From: Streptomyces sp. NBC_00250
GTDB lineage: Bacteria; Actinomycetota; Actinomycetes; Streptomycetales; Streptomycetaceae
Reading direction: 5' to 3'
Length of the DNA stretch: 64,000 nucleotides
Assembly (NCBI RefSeq): GCF_036192275.1
Contig: NZ_CP108088.1
Span: 4,031,501 to 4,095,500, forward strand
Shown: positions 8,226-17,129 of the stretch, one piece after another
Numbering within the stretch: the first letter of the stretch is position 1
How the letters are laid out: the number at the start of each line of letters is the position of its first letter
Notes under the pieces: model-generated
Seen by the model: only the letters and a program-made list of their open reading frames with translations
Databases searched by the model: none
What the model was told of the DNA's origin: nothing
Position numbers and translations under genes: made by a program

Positions 8226-9548
8226 ATGTGCATGCCCATGACCGGTAGGCGACTGACCTCACTCATCGCGTATGTCACGACCGCGGCGGCCGGAGCTTCG
8301 TTGCTCACCGGGTGTGGCGTGCTCCCTGGTACCACGGGGGGTTCCAGGGAGCCCGTCACGGTGATGACGTGGGCTCCCGACCAGACCCGAGCCACCAATA
8401 TGCCCGGAATGCCCGCTATGGCGCAGGCCTACGCCCGCTGGGTCAACTCCCAGGGCGGCATCGACGGCCACGAACTGCGCATCCTCACCTGCAACGAGAG
8501 GAACACCGCCACCGGCGCCGCCGAGTGTGCCCGCCGGGCCGTCCGCGAGAACGCGGTCGCGGTCGTCGGCTCGTACAGCCAGAACGGGCGGGCCTTCATG
8601 GCGCCCCTGGAGGCCGCCGAGATCCCGTACATCGGCGGCTACGGCATCTCCGAGGACGAGTTCACCAGCCCGCTCTCGTACCCCGTCAACGGCGGCCAGG
8701 CGGCCCTCATCGCCGGTCACGGCATGCAGCTCGCCGGGTCCTGCCGGACCGTCTCCCTCGTCCGGCCCGACACCCTCGCCGGCGACAAGCTCCCCGAGCT
8801 CCTCGACTCCGGCCTGCGCAAGGCGAGCCACCGGGGGGCCGTCGACATCCCCGCCGTCGAGGACGCCGCCGAGTACACCGCGCAGGCCACCACGGCCCGT
8901 GAGAAGGCCGGTGAGAAGGACGGCTGCGTCACCGCCGTGCTCGGCGAGCGCACCCAGACCTTCTTCGACTCCTTCCGCCGCCTCCCGGACCAGGAGGGCG
9001 GCGGCGACAGCGGCGACAGCGGCAACGGCTCCGGCGACGACTCCGGCGAGAAGAAGGAGGCCGTGCGGATCTCCTCCGTCCTCGGCAGCGTCGGCCAGCC
9101 CGTGATCGACCGCACCGGAGGCGCCCACAGCCCCTTCGAAGGCGCGTTCGTCACCGGCTGGTACCCGGAGGCGGCCGACAAGAGCTGGGCGCCGATGCGG
9201 AAGGTCATCCAGGAGCACGCCTTCGCCGACAACCGGGTCGACCCGGCCGACGCGGGCGTCCAGACCACCTGGATCGCCTACACGGTCCTCAAGGAGGTCA
9301 TCGAGGGCCTCGACTCCGACGAGATCACGGCCGGCCGGATCGCCCACGCCCTCGACCGGGGCGCGAAGATCGACACCGGCGGCCTGACCCCCACCCTGCG
9401 CTGGAAGTACGAGGACATGCTCGGCGCCCCCGGCTTCCCCCGGATCGTCAACCACGAGGTGACGTTCCAGGTGGTCCGCAAGGGGCAGCTGGTGGCGCAG
9501 AAGCCCGGCTTCGTCGACGTCGGCGAGACCGTCCTCAGCGCCCCCTGA
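8226..9548 (+). CDS. ABC-type substrate-binding lipoprotein (branched-chain amino acid receptor-like)
   Basis: About 440 aa. ATG at 8226 lies 5 bases after GAGG; 8187, 8232 and 8238 are alternative starts. A lipobox LLTGC anchors the protein outside the membrane. The body matches the periplasmic-binding-protein type I / Peripla_BP_6 fold (MAQAYARWVNSQGGIDGHEL, NAVAVVGSYSQNGRAFMAPL, IPYIGGYGIS). A Gly/Asp/Ser-rich stretch (GGGDSGDSGNGSGDD) interrupts the C-terminal half. No permease or ATPase gene adjoins it, so it may serve a remote transporter or act as a sensor. Confidence 0.85.
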   Translation: MCMPMTGRRLTSLIAYVTTAAAGASLLTGCGVLPGTTGGSREPVTVMTWAPDQTRATNMPGMPAMAQAYARWVNSQGGIDGHELRILTCNERNTATGAAECARRAVRENAVAVVGSYSQNGRAFMAPLEAAEIPYIGGYGISEDEFTSPLSYPVNGGQAALIAGHGMQLAGSCRTVSLVRPDTLAGDKLPELLDSGLRKASHRGAVDIPAVEDAAEYTAQATTAREKAGEKDGCVTAVLGERTQTFFDSFRRLPDQEGGGDSGDSGNGSGDDSGEKKEAVRISSVLGSVGQPVIDRTGGAHSPFEGAFVTGWYPEAADKSWAPMRKVIQEHAFADNRVDPADAGVQTTWIAYTVLKEVIEGLDSDEITAGRIAHALDRGAKIDTGGLTPTLRWKYEDMLGAPGFPRIVNHEVTFQVVRKGQLVAQKPGFVDVGETVLSAP

Positions 9549-9557
9549 GCCCGTCCC

Positions 9558-11069
9558 CTACAGCTGGGTGTACGTCCGCTTCTCCAGGCCGTACTTCGCG
9601 GCCGTCGGGTTCCACAGCGAGGCCGCCTTCTTCTTCGCGGTGGTGGCCTCGCCGCTCTTGTCGCTCGCCGCGACCAGGTGGTTGGTCGAGCGGGCCTTGC
9701 CGCCCTTGCAGGCCTTCTTGGCCTTCATCTGGTCCGCCCAGGCCGCGTAGTGGTCGTCCGCGGACGCCGAGGCCTGCCAGGCCTTGATGAGCGAGGCCGT
9801 CAGTGCGGGGTTGTCCGGGATCTTGTCGACCGACAGCGACTGGAGCTTGGTGACCAGGCCCCGGCGCTGCTCGGCGGCGCCCCGCAGGTCACTCGCGGCC
9901 TTGTCCAGGTTCTTGCACTGCTTGATGGACTCGACGGAGCTGATCACCGTGTCGCGGCTGCTGCTGCTGGTCGCGAGGAGCTTGCTCAGCTCCTGCGCCT
10001 GCGGCTCCGCCGGGTCGGCCGGCTTCTCGGTGGGCGGCGTCGTCGCCTCGCCGGACGGCGCGGCGGAGCTCTCCGCCACGTTCTGGGGGCCCTTCTTGGG
10101 GTCCTTGTCCTCGTCGCCTCCGCTGAGCAGCGCACCGGCGCCGAGGCCGACGACGGCGCAGCCGACGACGACGGCGGCGATCAGCGCGACCGGCGACTTG
10201 CGGCGCGAGGGCTCCGGCTCGGCGCCGTCGTCGTAGTAGGCGTCCTGGTAGGCGTACTGCTGCGGGGGCGCCGGCGGCTGGTGGTGCTGCTGGTGCTGCG
10301 GCGGCTGATGCTGCTGGTACGGGGCCGGGGCGGGCTGCTGGTAGGCCTGCGCGTGCGGCTGCTGCGGGGCCTGCGGCGCGCGCGGGGCCTCCGTACGGAA
10401 GAGGTTGTCGAACTCGGCGGGCGGCTGGCGCTCACCGGGCTCCTGCGCCGGTACGGGGGCGATGTACTGGGTGGCGTCGGAGGCACCCGCGGGTCCGGGG
10501 CCCTGCGCCTGGAGCGGCCCGGTGCCCAGGAACTGGGTCTGGGCGCCCCCGCCCTGCTGCGGCGGCACGGGGGCGATGTGCTGGGTGGCCTGCATGTCCC
10601 CGGCCGGCGGCGGATAGCCGTACCCGGGCTGCGGACCGGCCTGCGGCATCCCGCCGGGCGCCTGCTGCGGGTATCCGTAGCCCGGCTGCGGGCCCGGGTG
10701 CTGCCCCGGCGCCTGCGGCATCCCGCCCTGGACCGGGGACACCGGCGGCATTCCGCCCGGGACCGGCGCTATGTGCTGGGTCGCCTGCATGTCGGCGCCG
10801 CCCGGGGCGCCCGGCCCCGGGTAGCCGTAGCCGGGCTGCGGCGCGCCCTGCGGCGGGATCGGCGGCAGGTACTGGGTGGACTGCATGTCGGCGGCGCCGC
10901 CCGGTGCCGCCTCCGGAGGCAGGGGCTGTGCGGGCGGCAGCGGCTGCCCGCCCGGCGCTGCGCCGGCGGGACCCCAGGCGCCACCGTACGGCTGTGCTCC
11001 CCCTTGGGCGTTCTGCGCGGGGGGCACCGCCGGGTACTGCGGCTCCGGACCCTGTCCGTTCTGCGTCAC
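9558..11069 (-). CDS. Pro/Gln-rich single-pass membrane protein with repeated TQ[YH][IL]xP motifs
   Basis: 503 aa. Residues 1-290 are a cytoplasmic, low-complexity region rich in Pro, Gly, Gln and Ala. Four near-identical motifs occur at residues 62-72, 94-104, 159-169 and 198-207 (for example MQATQHIAPVP and SDATQYIAPVP), a fifth degenerate one near 177, and EFDNLFRTE near 219. A membrane helix follows at about 293-313 (VALIAAVVVGCAVVGLGAGALL), then a Thr/Ser/Pro linker and a helical exported domain with two cysteines (SIKQCKNLD, AKKACKGG). The phosphorylatable-looking motifs suggest a signalling or scaffold role. The gene is convergent with the ABC lipoprotein gene. Confidence 0.8.
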   Translation of the reverse strand: MTQNGQGPEPQYPAVPPAQNAQGGAQPYGGAWGPAGAAPGGQPLPPAQPLPPEAAPGGAADMQSTQYLPPIPPQGAPQPGYGYPGPGAPGGADMQATQHIAPVPGGMPPVSPVQGGMPQAPGQHPGPQPGYGYPQQAPGGMPQAGPQPGYGYPPPAGDMQATQHIAPVPPQQGGGAQTQFLGTGPLQAQGPGPAGASDATQYIAPVPAQEPGERQPPAEFDNLFRTEAPRAPQAPQQPHAQAYQQPAPAPYQQHQPPQHQQHHQPPAPPQQYAYQDAYYDDGAEPEPSRRKSPVALIAAVVVGCAVVGLGAGALLSGGDEDKDPKKGPQNVAESSAAPSGEATTPPTEKPADPAEPQAQELSKLLATSSSSRDTVISSVESIKQCKNLDKAASDLRGAAEQRRGLVTKLQSLSVDKIPDNPALTASLIKAWQASASADDHYAAWADQMKAKKACKGGKARSTNHLVAASDKSGEATTAKKKAASLWNPTAAKYGLEKRTYTQL

Positions 11070-11123
11070 CGGGACTCCTACTGATGGACCTACGGAATCG
11101 TCGGCTCACGCTACCGGGTGCGC

Positions 11124-11153
11124 CCGGGGCTCCGCACACACGTGTGAGCCCGG
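11124..11153 (-). terminator. Hairpin after HTH-TPR regulator
   Basis: CCGGGGCTC pairs with GAGCCCGG, with one bulged G, 40 bases beyond the stop of the leftward regulator gene. Confidence 0.4.
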
Positions 11154-11192
11154 TTACACAACCTTCTCGAACGGCACCGCCCCCCTCAGGGA

Positions 11193-12575
11193 CTAAGCGG
11201 CATACAGCTCCATCCGCGCCCCGAACTCCCGTACCACCGCCTCCCCCGCGTACGGCTCCAGGCGCTCCCGCAGATCGTCCAGGTACTCCGCGCCCCTCGA
11301 CGACCGCAGCGTGCCGAGCAGTTCGAGCGCCCGCGTGCCCGTCCGGCAGGCCTGCTCGACCTCCCGCTGCTGGACCTGCGCCGAGGCGAGCAGGGCCAGG
11401 CCGATCGCCCGGCGCCGCGCACGGGTCTCCGGGTGCCCGGCGATCGACTCCTCCGCGGCCCGCGCCGCCTCCGCCGCGTTCCCCAGGTCCCGGTGGCAGT
11501 GGGCCAGTTCGTCGGCGAGGTACGCGTGGTCGAAGTGGGCGATCCACGCCGGGTCGTCGCCCGACTCCGGATCGGCCTGCTCCAGGGCCCGTACGGCACG
11601 GCCCGCCGCGGTCTCGAAGGCGCTGACGTCCCCGAGCAGCGCGTGCCCGCGCGCCTCGGCCGCGAGGAACATCGCCTCGGCCCGCGGCGGCACCTTCCCG
11701 CGCGCGCCCTCCTGCGCCGCCCGCGCCAACTGTGCGATCTCCCGTGGGTTTCCGAGCTGGGCGGCGAGGTGGCTCATCGAGGCGGCGAGGACGTACCCGC
11801 CGTAGCCCCGGTCACCGGCCGCCTGCGCGAGCCGCAGCGCCTGGATGTAGTACCGCTGGGCGAGGCCCGGTTCACCCGTGTCCACCGCCATGTACCCGGC
11901 GAGCTCGGTCAGTCGGGCGACCGCCGCGAACAGCTGCCGGCCGACCGCCTCCCGGTACGAGCCGGACAGCATCCCCGACACCACGCTGTTGAGGTAGTGG
12001 ACGACGACCGGTCGCACGTGCCCGCTGCCGAACCGCCGGTCGAGGTCGACGAGCGCCGCCGTCATCTCCCGTACGGCCGCCACGTCCGCGACCCCGACGC
12101 GCGCGCCCGCCATCCGGGCCACGTGCGCGTCGGGCCCGGTGATCAGCCAGTCCCGGCTGGGCTCGACGAGCGCGGAGGACGCGACCGTGGAGCCGGAGAG
12201 GAAGTCGCGGCGGCCCACGTCACTGCGCCACAGCTCGCAGACCTGCTCGATCGCCCCGGGCACGGTCGGCGCGAACTGGAGCCCCACGCCGGCCGCGAGG
12301 TTCCGGCCGTTGGCCATGCCGACCTCGTCGATCGTGACCGTACGGCCGAGCTTGCGGCCCAGCGCCTCGGCGATGATCCCCGGCGCGCGCCCGCGCGGCT
12401 GCTGCCCGCGCAGCCAGCGCGCCACCGACGTCTTGTCGTACCGCAGGTCGAGTCCGCGCTCCGCGCCGACCATGTTGACCCTGCGGGCGAGGCCGGCGTT
12501 GGAACAGCCGGCCTCCTGGATGAGCGCCTGGAGCCGTTCGTTGAGCTGACGCGGAACGAGTGGCCTGGCTGCCAT
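11193..12575 (-). CDS. HTH (XRE-like) regulator with TPR-like C-terminal domain, NsdA-like
   Basis: 460 aa from ATG 12575, preceded by AGGGGG; the longer open frame to 12620 lacks such a site. Residues 1-75 form a DNA-binding domain (NERLQALIQEAGCSNAGLARRVN, KTSVARWLRGQQPRGR). RRDFLSGSTVASSALVEPSRDWL is a hinge typical of this family. Residues about 190-450 are alpha-helical repeats of TPR type (GYMAVDTGEPGLAQRYYIQALRLA, DELAHCHRDLGNAAEAARAA). Family members such as NsdA affect sporulation and antibiotic production in Streptomyces; the specific role here is inferred. A 9-bp inverted repeat just upstream (12598-12620) is a likely autoregulatory operator. Confidence 0.85.
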   Translation of the reverse strand: MAARPLVPRQLNERLQALIQEAGCSNAGLARRVNMVGAERGLDLRYDKTSVARWLRGQQPRGRAPGIIAEALGRKLGRTVTIDEVGMANGRNLAAGVGLQFAPTVPGAIEQVCELWRSDVGRRDFLSGSTVASSALVEPSRDWLITGPDAHVARMAGARVGVADVAAVREMTAALVDLDRRFGSGHVRPVVVHYLNSVVSGMLSGSYREAVGRQLFAAVARLTELAGYMAVDTGEPGLAQRYYIQALRLAQAAGDRGYGGYVLAASMSHLAAQLGNPREIAQLARAAQEGARGKVPPRAEAMFLAAEARGHALLGDVSAFETAAGRAVRALEQADPESGDDPAWIAHFDHAYLADELAHCHRDLGNAAEAARAAEESIAGHPETRARRRAIGLALLASAQVQQREVEQACRTGTRALELLGTLRSSRGAEYLDDLRERLEPYAGEAVVREFGARMELYAA

Positions 12576-12597
12576 GAGTACCCCCTGAGGCCGTGCG

Positions 12598-12620
12598 GTG
12601 ATCACTGGAGAAGTGATCAC
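12598..12620. promoter_or_regulatory. Palindromic operator between HTH-TPR regulator and PrimPol gene
   Basis: GTGATCACT, 5-base spacer, AGTGATCAC: a perfect 9-bp inverted repeat 22 bases upstream of the regulator start and in the divergent intergenic region. It is a likely binding site for a dimeric repressor, probably the adjacent regulator. Confidence 0.6.
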
Positions 12621-12833
12621 TGCCCGGTGGATATCCGGTCAATGCCGATGTGAACACGCGAAACCGGACACGTCGGCCGCGACTTCGCCGCCGACGCCCC
12701 CACCTGTGCGTACCCACCCCCGCTCCCCGTCCCCCCGCGCGCCCCCGCTCGTGCACCGATGCGCCCCGCGTGCAGGATCGATGCCTCACACCGCTCGGAC
12801 CCCTGGCCGTAACCCCAGGTGGCGGGGGAAGTT

Positions 12834-13520
12834 GTGTTCACCGTGGAAGAGACCATCGGAGTCACGGAAGCCGCACAGATCCCCAAGCAGCGAGGCGAGC
12901 AGCTGCTGGACAGCGCCGTGCGGTACGCGGAAGAGCGGCACTGGGACGTGTTTCCCGGGACCTGGCTGGAGGCCGTCGAGGGCAGGGAGCGCTGCTCCTG
13001 CGGCGCGGACGCGTGCGCCGTGCCCGGCGCCCACGCCGTCAGGCCCGACTGGTCGACCCAGGCGACCGGCAGCGGGGTCGGCGCCCGGCGCATGTGGTCG
13101 AAGCAGCCGAAATCGTCGATCCTGCTGCCGACGGGTCGCACGTTCGACGCGATCGAGGTGCCCGAGTCCGCCGGGTTCCTGGCGCTCGCCCGGATGGAGC
13201 GGATGGAGCTGACGCTCGGCCCGGTGACCTGCACCCCGGACCGCCGCATGTACTTCTTCGTCCTGCCCGGCGCCGCGACCAAGGTGCCGGACCTCGTCCG
13301 CAAGCTCGGCTGGGTCCCGGCCGCCATCGACCTCACCACCCGCGGCGAGGGGCACTACGTGGCGGCCCCGCCCACCCGCATCGGCGGCTGCGGCGCGGTG
13401 CAGTGGGCCCGGCGCCCCACACCGGCGAACCGCTGGCTCCCCGACGCGGAGGAACTGATCAGCGCCCTCGCCTACGCGTGTGGCCGGGAAGCGGCGGAGG
13501 CGAGAAGCCGGACGTCCTGA
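12834..13520 (+). CDS. Bifunctional DNA primase/polymerase (PrimPol-like) domain protein
   Basis: About 228 aa from GTG 12834, placed just after GGGGGAA; GTGs at 12819 and 12843 are alternatives. LLDSAVRYAEERHWDVFPGTWLE is the start of the archaeo-eukaryotic primase-like PrimPol fold, followed by CSCGADACAVPGAHAVRPDW with a Cys/His cluster and by TCTPDRRMYFFVLPG. The protein is much shorter than replication primases and has no helicase domain. Such stand-alone proteins are common in Streptomyces with no assigned role. A strong hairpin follows the gene. Confidence 0.8.
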   Translation: MFTVEETIGVTEAAQIPKQRGEQLLDSAVRYAEERHWDVFPGTWLEAVEGRERCSCGADACAVPGAHAVRPDWSTQATGSGVGARRMWSKQPKSSILLPTGRTFDAIEVPESAGFLALARMERMELTLGPVTCTPDRRMYFFVLPGAATKVPDLVRKLGWVPAAIDLTTRGEGHYVAAPPTRIGGCGAVQWARRPTPANRWLPDAEELISALAYACGREAAEARSRTS

Positions 13521-13533
13521 CCCTGGGTCCCCG

Positions 13534-13560
13534 CGGGCCCCACCCTTAGGGTGGGGCCCG
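13534..13560 (+). terminator. Hairpin terminator after PrimPol gene
   Basis: CGGGCCCCACCC, loop TTA, GGGTGGGGCCCG: a perfect 12-bp stem 13 bases after the stop. Confidence 0.7.
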
Positions 13561-13596
13561 TAAGACACACGGGGACGGACGAGGGGCTGACAGACC

Positions 13597-14442
13597 ATGC
13601 CTGACCAGGCATTTGACGGAGTGTTCGACAAAGCGGGCGCCGCACCGGGAGACGGTGCTGTGCCCGCTGTGCGTGTCGAGGGCTTGTGGAAACGATTCGG
13701 CCAGCAGATCGCGGTGAACGGAATCGATCTGGTGCTGCCCGCGGGCAAGTTCATCGGGCTCGTGGGACCCAACGGCGCCGGCAAGACCACCACACTCTCG
13801 ATGATCACCGGCCTGCTCCGCCCCGACCAGGGCCGCATCCAGGTCGCCGGGCACGACGTGTGGGCCGACCCCGAGTCGGTCGCCCAGGTCAAGGCCCGGA
13901 TCGGCATCCTGCCGGAGGGCCTGCGGCTCTTCGAGCGGCTCTCGGGCCGTGAACTCCTCGCGTACAGCGGCCGGCTGCGGGGGCTGCCCGGTGCCGAGGT
14001 CGACAAGCGGGCCGCGCAGCTCCTCGACGTGCTCGACCTGACCGGCTCGCAGAACAAGCTGGTCGTCGACTACTCGACCGGCATGCGGAAGAAGATCGGG
14101 CTCGCGGCGGCGCTGCTCCACAACCCCGAGGTGCTCTTCCTCGACGAGCCCTTCGAGGGCGTCGACCCGGTCTCCGCGCAGACCATCCGCGGGGTCCTGG
14201 AGCGGTACACCTCCTCCGGCGCCACCGTCGTCTTCTCCAGCCACGTCATGGAACTGGTCGAGTCGCTCTGCGACTGGGTCGCCGTGATGGCCGCGGGCCG
14301 GATCCGCGCACAGGGCACGCTCGCCGAAGTACGGGGCGACGCGCCCTCGCTCCAGGCCGCGTTCCTGGAACTGGTCGGCGCGAACGGGCGCGAGGCGGCG
14401 GGCGACTCGCTGGACTGGCTGGGCGGCGGGGCGCAGCGATGA
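13597..14442 (+). CDS. ABC transporter ATP-binding protein
   Basis: 281 aa. Walker A GPNGAGKTTT, Q-loop region, signature YSTGMRKKIGLAAAL, Walker B VLFLDEPFEGVDP and the switch His in VVFSSHVMELVE are all present. It powers the permease at 14439, whose ATG overlaps this stop (ATGA). Only one permease gene follows, so the transporter would be a dimer of that 550-aa subunit. The DrrA/CcmA-like type suggests export; the substrate is unknown. Confidence 0.92.
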   Translation: MPDQAFDGVFDKAGAAPGDGAVPAVRVEGLWKRFGQQIAVNGIDLVLPAGKFIGLVGPNGAGKTTTLSMITGLLRPDQGRIQVAGHDVWADPESVAQVKARIGILPEGLRLFERLSGRELLAYSGRLRGLPGAEVDKRAAQLLDVLDLTGSQNKLVVDYSTGMRKKIGLAAALLHNPEVLFLDEPFEGVDPVSAQTIRGVLERYTSSGATVVFSSHVMELVESLCDWVAVMAAGRIRAQGTLAEVRGDAPSLQAAFLELVGANGREAAGDSLDWLGGGAQR

Positions 14443-16091
14443 ACGCCTTCCCGACCACGACCACGGCCGCCACCGGCACCACGGCCGGTCCCGTCCCCTC
14501 CCTCACCTCCGTCTTCGTGCGGCTCAAGTTGAGCCTGCTGCGCAACGGGCTGCGGCAGTCGAGCGGGCGTACGGTCGCGTACATCCTGTCCATCGTCATC
14601 GGAGCGCTCTTCGCCGCGGCCCTGCTGCTGTCCTTCGTGCTCATGCGGGGCAGCGCCGATGCCGACAGCATCGCCATCCTCGTCACGGGGGCCCTCGCGC
14701 TCTCCTGGGCGGTGATGCCGCTGTTCATCCCGAGCGGCGACGAGACCCTCGACCCGTCGCGACTCGTCATGCTGCCGCTGCGGCCGCGGCCGCTGGTCCG
14801 GGCGCTGCTCGTGGCCTCCCTCGTGGGCATCGGCCCCGTCCTCACCTTCGTCCTGGTCCTGGGCGCGGCGCTGTCCGTCGCGCACGGCGCGGCCGGCACG
14901 GTCGTCGCCGTCCTGTCCGTCCCCCTCGTGACCGTCACGTGCGTGGCGCTGTCCCGGGCCGTGGCCGCCGCCAACGTCCGGCTCCTCACCTCCCGCAAGG
15001 GCCGGGACCTGGCGCTGCTCAGCGGTCTGATCATCGCGGTCGGCATGCAGGTCGTGAACTTCGCCGCCCAGCGCCTGGGCCAGGCCGGCGGTCTGGAGTC
15101 GCTCGAACCGGCGACGGCCGTCGTCGGCTGGCTGCCGCCGGCCGCGGCGATCGGCGCGGTCGACTCCGCGAGCCAGGGCGACTACGTGGTGGCGACGGTC
15201 CGGCTGCTGCTCACGGCGGCCACGCTCGCGGGACTCGGGTACTGGTGGCAGCGGAGCCTGGTGCGGCTGATGGTCGAGCCCGACGGTTCGACGATCGGCG
15301 CGGCCTCGGACGCGTCCGTCCGCGCCAAGTCCGACAGTGCGGGGCTGCTCGGCCGGATCCTGCCGGACGGACGCACGGGCGCGGTCATGGAGCGCAGCCT
15401 GCGCTATCTGTGGCGTGACCCGAAGACGAAGGCCGGGGCCGTGACCTCGCTCGCGCTCGGCCTGATCGTCCCGCTCGTCAACGCGCTCCAGGGCACGGGC
15501 TCGATCTACTGGGCGTGCTTCGCCTCCGGCATGCTCGGCATGCTGATGTACAACCAGTTCGGGCAGGACACCTCGGCGTTCTGGATCGTCGCCCAGACCA
15601 TCTCGACGACGGCCGACGCGTACGCCGAACTCCGGGCGCGGACCCTGGCCCTGCTCATGGTCACCCTCCCGTACGCGGTCTTCGTCACGGTCCTCACGGT
15701 CGCCGTCCTGGGCGACTGGTCGCGGCTCCCGGACGCCGTAGGCCTGGCGCTCGCCCTGCTCGGCGCGATGCTGGCGACGGGCGCGGTGGCCTCGGCCACC
15801 TTCCCGTACTCGATCCCGCAGGACAGCGGCTACAAGAACGTGGCTCCGGGACAGGGCGCTCTGGCGTGGATCTCGATCCTCGGCGGCATGCTCACGGCCC
15901 CGCTGCTGTGCGCCCCGCTGATCGGCGGGACGATCTATCTCCACCTCTCCGACCAGCAGTCCCTGCTCTGGCTCCTGCTCCCGGCCGGCACGCTCTACGG
16001 CGCGCTCCTCGTCTGGGCGGGCCTGAAGGTGGCGGCGCCGCGGACGGCGAGGCGGCTGCCGGAGATCCTGGCGGCGGTCAGCAAGGGGTAG
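14439..16091 (+). CDS. ABC transporter permease
   Basis: 550 aa with about 12 hydrophobic segments (YILSIVIGALFAAALLLSFV, ALALSWAVMPLFI, LTFVLVLGAALSVAHGAAG and others) and a cytoplasmic loop around residues 285-320. Translation is coupled to the ATPase gene by a 4-base overlap. The N-terminal loop (VRLKLSLLRNGLRQS) is typical of actinobacterial ABC-2-like permeases. Transcription probably ends at the hairpin at 16114-16157. Confidence 0.88.
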   Translation: MNAFPTTTTAATGTTAGPVPSLTSVFVRLKLSLLRNGLRQSSGRTVAYILSIVIGALFAAALLLSFVLMRGSADADSIAILVTGALALSWAVMPLFIPSGDETLDPSRLVMLPLRPRPLVRALLVASLVGIGPVLTFVLVLGAALSVAHGAAGTVVAVLSVPLVTVTCVALSRAVAAANVRLLTSRKGRDLALLSGLIIAVGMQVVNFAAQRLGQAGGLESLEPATAVVGWLPPAAAIGAVDSASQGDYVVATVRLLLTAATLAGLGYWWQRSLVRLMVEPDGSTIGAASDASVRAKSDSAGLLGRILPDGRTGAVMERSLRYLWRDPKTKAGAVTSLALGLIVPLVNALQGTGSIYWACFASGMLGMLMYNQFGQDTSAFWIVAQTISTTADAYAELRARTLALLMVTLPYAVFVTVLTVAVLGDWSRLPDAVGLALALLGAMLATGAVASATFPYSIPQDSGYKNVAPGQGALAWISILGGMLTAPLLCAPLIGGTIYLHLSDQQSLLWLLLPAGTLYGALLVWAGLKVAAPRTARRLPEILAAVSKG

Positions 16092-16113
16092 GTGCGCCGG
16101 TGGCGCGTGCAGT

Positions 16114-16157
16114 ACGTCGATGGCCCACCCGGATCCGTCCGGGCGGGCCATCGACGT
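16114..16157 (+). terminator. Strong hairpin terminator after ABC operon
   Basis: ACGTCGATGGCCC pairs perfectly with GGGCCATCGACGT (13 bp), and an inner CCCGG/CCGGG extends the stem. Confidence 0.75.
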
Positions 16158-16193
16158 GGTCGGACCGGTCCTCCACCTGAAAGGGTGACGACC

Positions 16194-16712
16194 ATGGTCG
16201 ACACATGGGATTCCTGGCAGTCGGCGTCCGACCCCTGGCAGGGGCACGACGTCGGCGGTCTCCTCGTCGCCCTGTTCGCCGGGGCGACGACCCTGATGGC
16301 CCTCACCGTCTACCTGTTCTCGCGGCTCGCGCCGCAGAACCTCCAGCGGTACACCCCGACCCGGGCCCTGCGGGACGTGCCCCTGCTCGCCCTCGCCGTG
16401 GCAACCGCCCTCTACCTGTGGGGACTTCTCCTCGTCCTCCTCACGGAGGACCAGGAACAGGCCCAGGAGTGCGAGCTGCGGCGCCCCGGAGACGTGCCTT
16501 CCCTCGTCGGCCGCAGAGGGGACTTCTTCCCGCTGCGTGTCGTCTGCGAGGGGTCGAACGGCCACGACTACAACGTCGTCGTCCCCGACTACATCACCCC
16601 GGCCCACGCCGCCCTGCTGACGGTCGCCCTGCTCTGCGCCGCCGGCTCCGCCGTCCTCCACCGGAGGCGGCTCGTGGCGGCCGACGGGGCGCCGGGCCCG
16701 GTCAGCCGGTGA
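16194..16712 (+). CDS. Small membrane protein of unknown function
   Basis: 172 aa from ATG 16194, after AAGGGTGA. Three hydrophobic segments are visible: VGGLLVALFAGATTLMALTV near residue 25, DVPLLALAVATALYLWGLLLVLL near 65, and HAALLTVALLCAAGSAVLHR near 150. Between the last two is an exposed stretch with two cysteines (ECELRRPGD, VVCEGSNG) that could form a disulfide outside the cell. No family is recognised. Its 3' end overlaps the convergent DoxX gene by 11 bases. Confidence 0.7.
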   Translation: MVDTWDSWQSASDPWQGHDVGGLLVALFAGATTLMALTVYLFSRLAPQNLQRYTPTRALRDVPLLALAVATALYLWGLLLVLLTEDQEQAQECELRRPGDVPSLVGRRGDFFPLRVVCEGSNGHDYNVVVPDYITPAHAALLTVALLCAAGSAVLHRRRLVAADGAPGPVSR

Positions 16713-17088
16713 AGGCCTCGGGACCGAAGCGGCCCCACACCACGAACCCGATGAGGACGATGTAGGCCAGGTCCACACCCACGAGCTTCAGCTCCCGGCG
16801 CCGGAGCCGGACGATCACCGCCCCCAGCATGACGAGCAGCAGTCCGACGGCGGCCAGCGGCACGAGGACCGGTGCGATGCCGAGCACCGCGGGCAGGATC
16901 AGACCCACGGCGGCCAGGGCCTCCAGGGCCCCGATGGCCTTGACTCCCCCGGCGCTGAAGTCCTCGACCCACTGCCCGCTCGGCCCTGCGGCGGCGATCT
17001 TCGTCTTCGGGGTGACCAGCTTGTAGCCGCCGCCGGCGAGGTAGGCGAGCGCGAGCAGTCCGGTGACGATCCACAGGGCGATGTTCAT
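16702..17088 (-). CDS. DoxX-family membrane protein
   Basis: 128 aa from ATG 17088. Four membrane helices (IALWIVTGLLALAYLAGGGY, AIGALEALAAVGLILPAV, LVPLAAVGLLLVMLGAVIV, LAYIVLIGFVVWGRFG) fit the DoxX family. It lies 41 bases downstream of the AhpD-like gene in the same direction. DoxX proteins are often linked to thiol or oxidant stress, which fits that neighbour. Confidence 0.85.
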   Translation of the reverse strand: MNIALWIVTGLLALAYLAGGGYKLVTPKTKIAAAGPSGQWVEDFSAGGVKAIGALEALAAVGLILPAVLGIAPVLVPLAAVGLLLVMLGAVIVRLRRRELKLVGVDLAYIVLIGFVVWGRFGPEAFTG

Positions 17089-17129
17089 GGGGTTCTCCTT
17101 CAACAGGTACGGGGGAGGCGCGGGCGCGG

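Noticed and set aside
14070-16778. A 902-codon minus-strand open frame
   Set aside because: It is antisense to the ABC ATPase and permease genes, is made of low-complexity Arg/Gly/Asp/Gln, and has no family motif.
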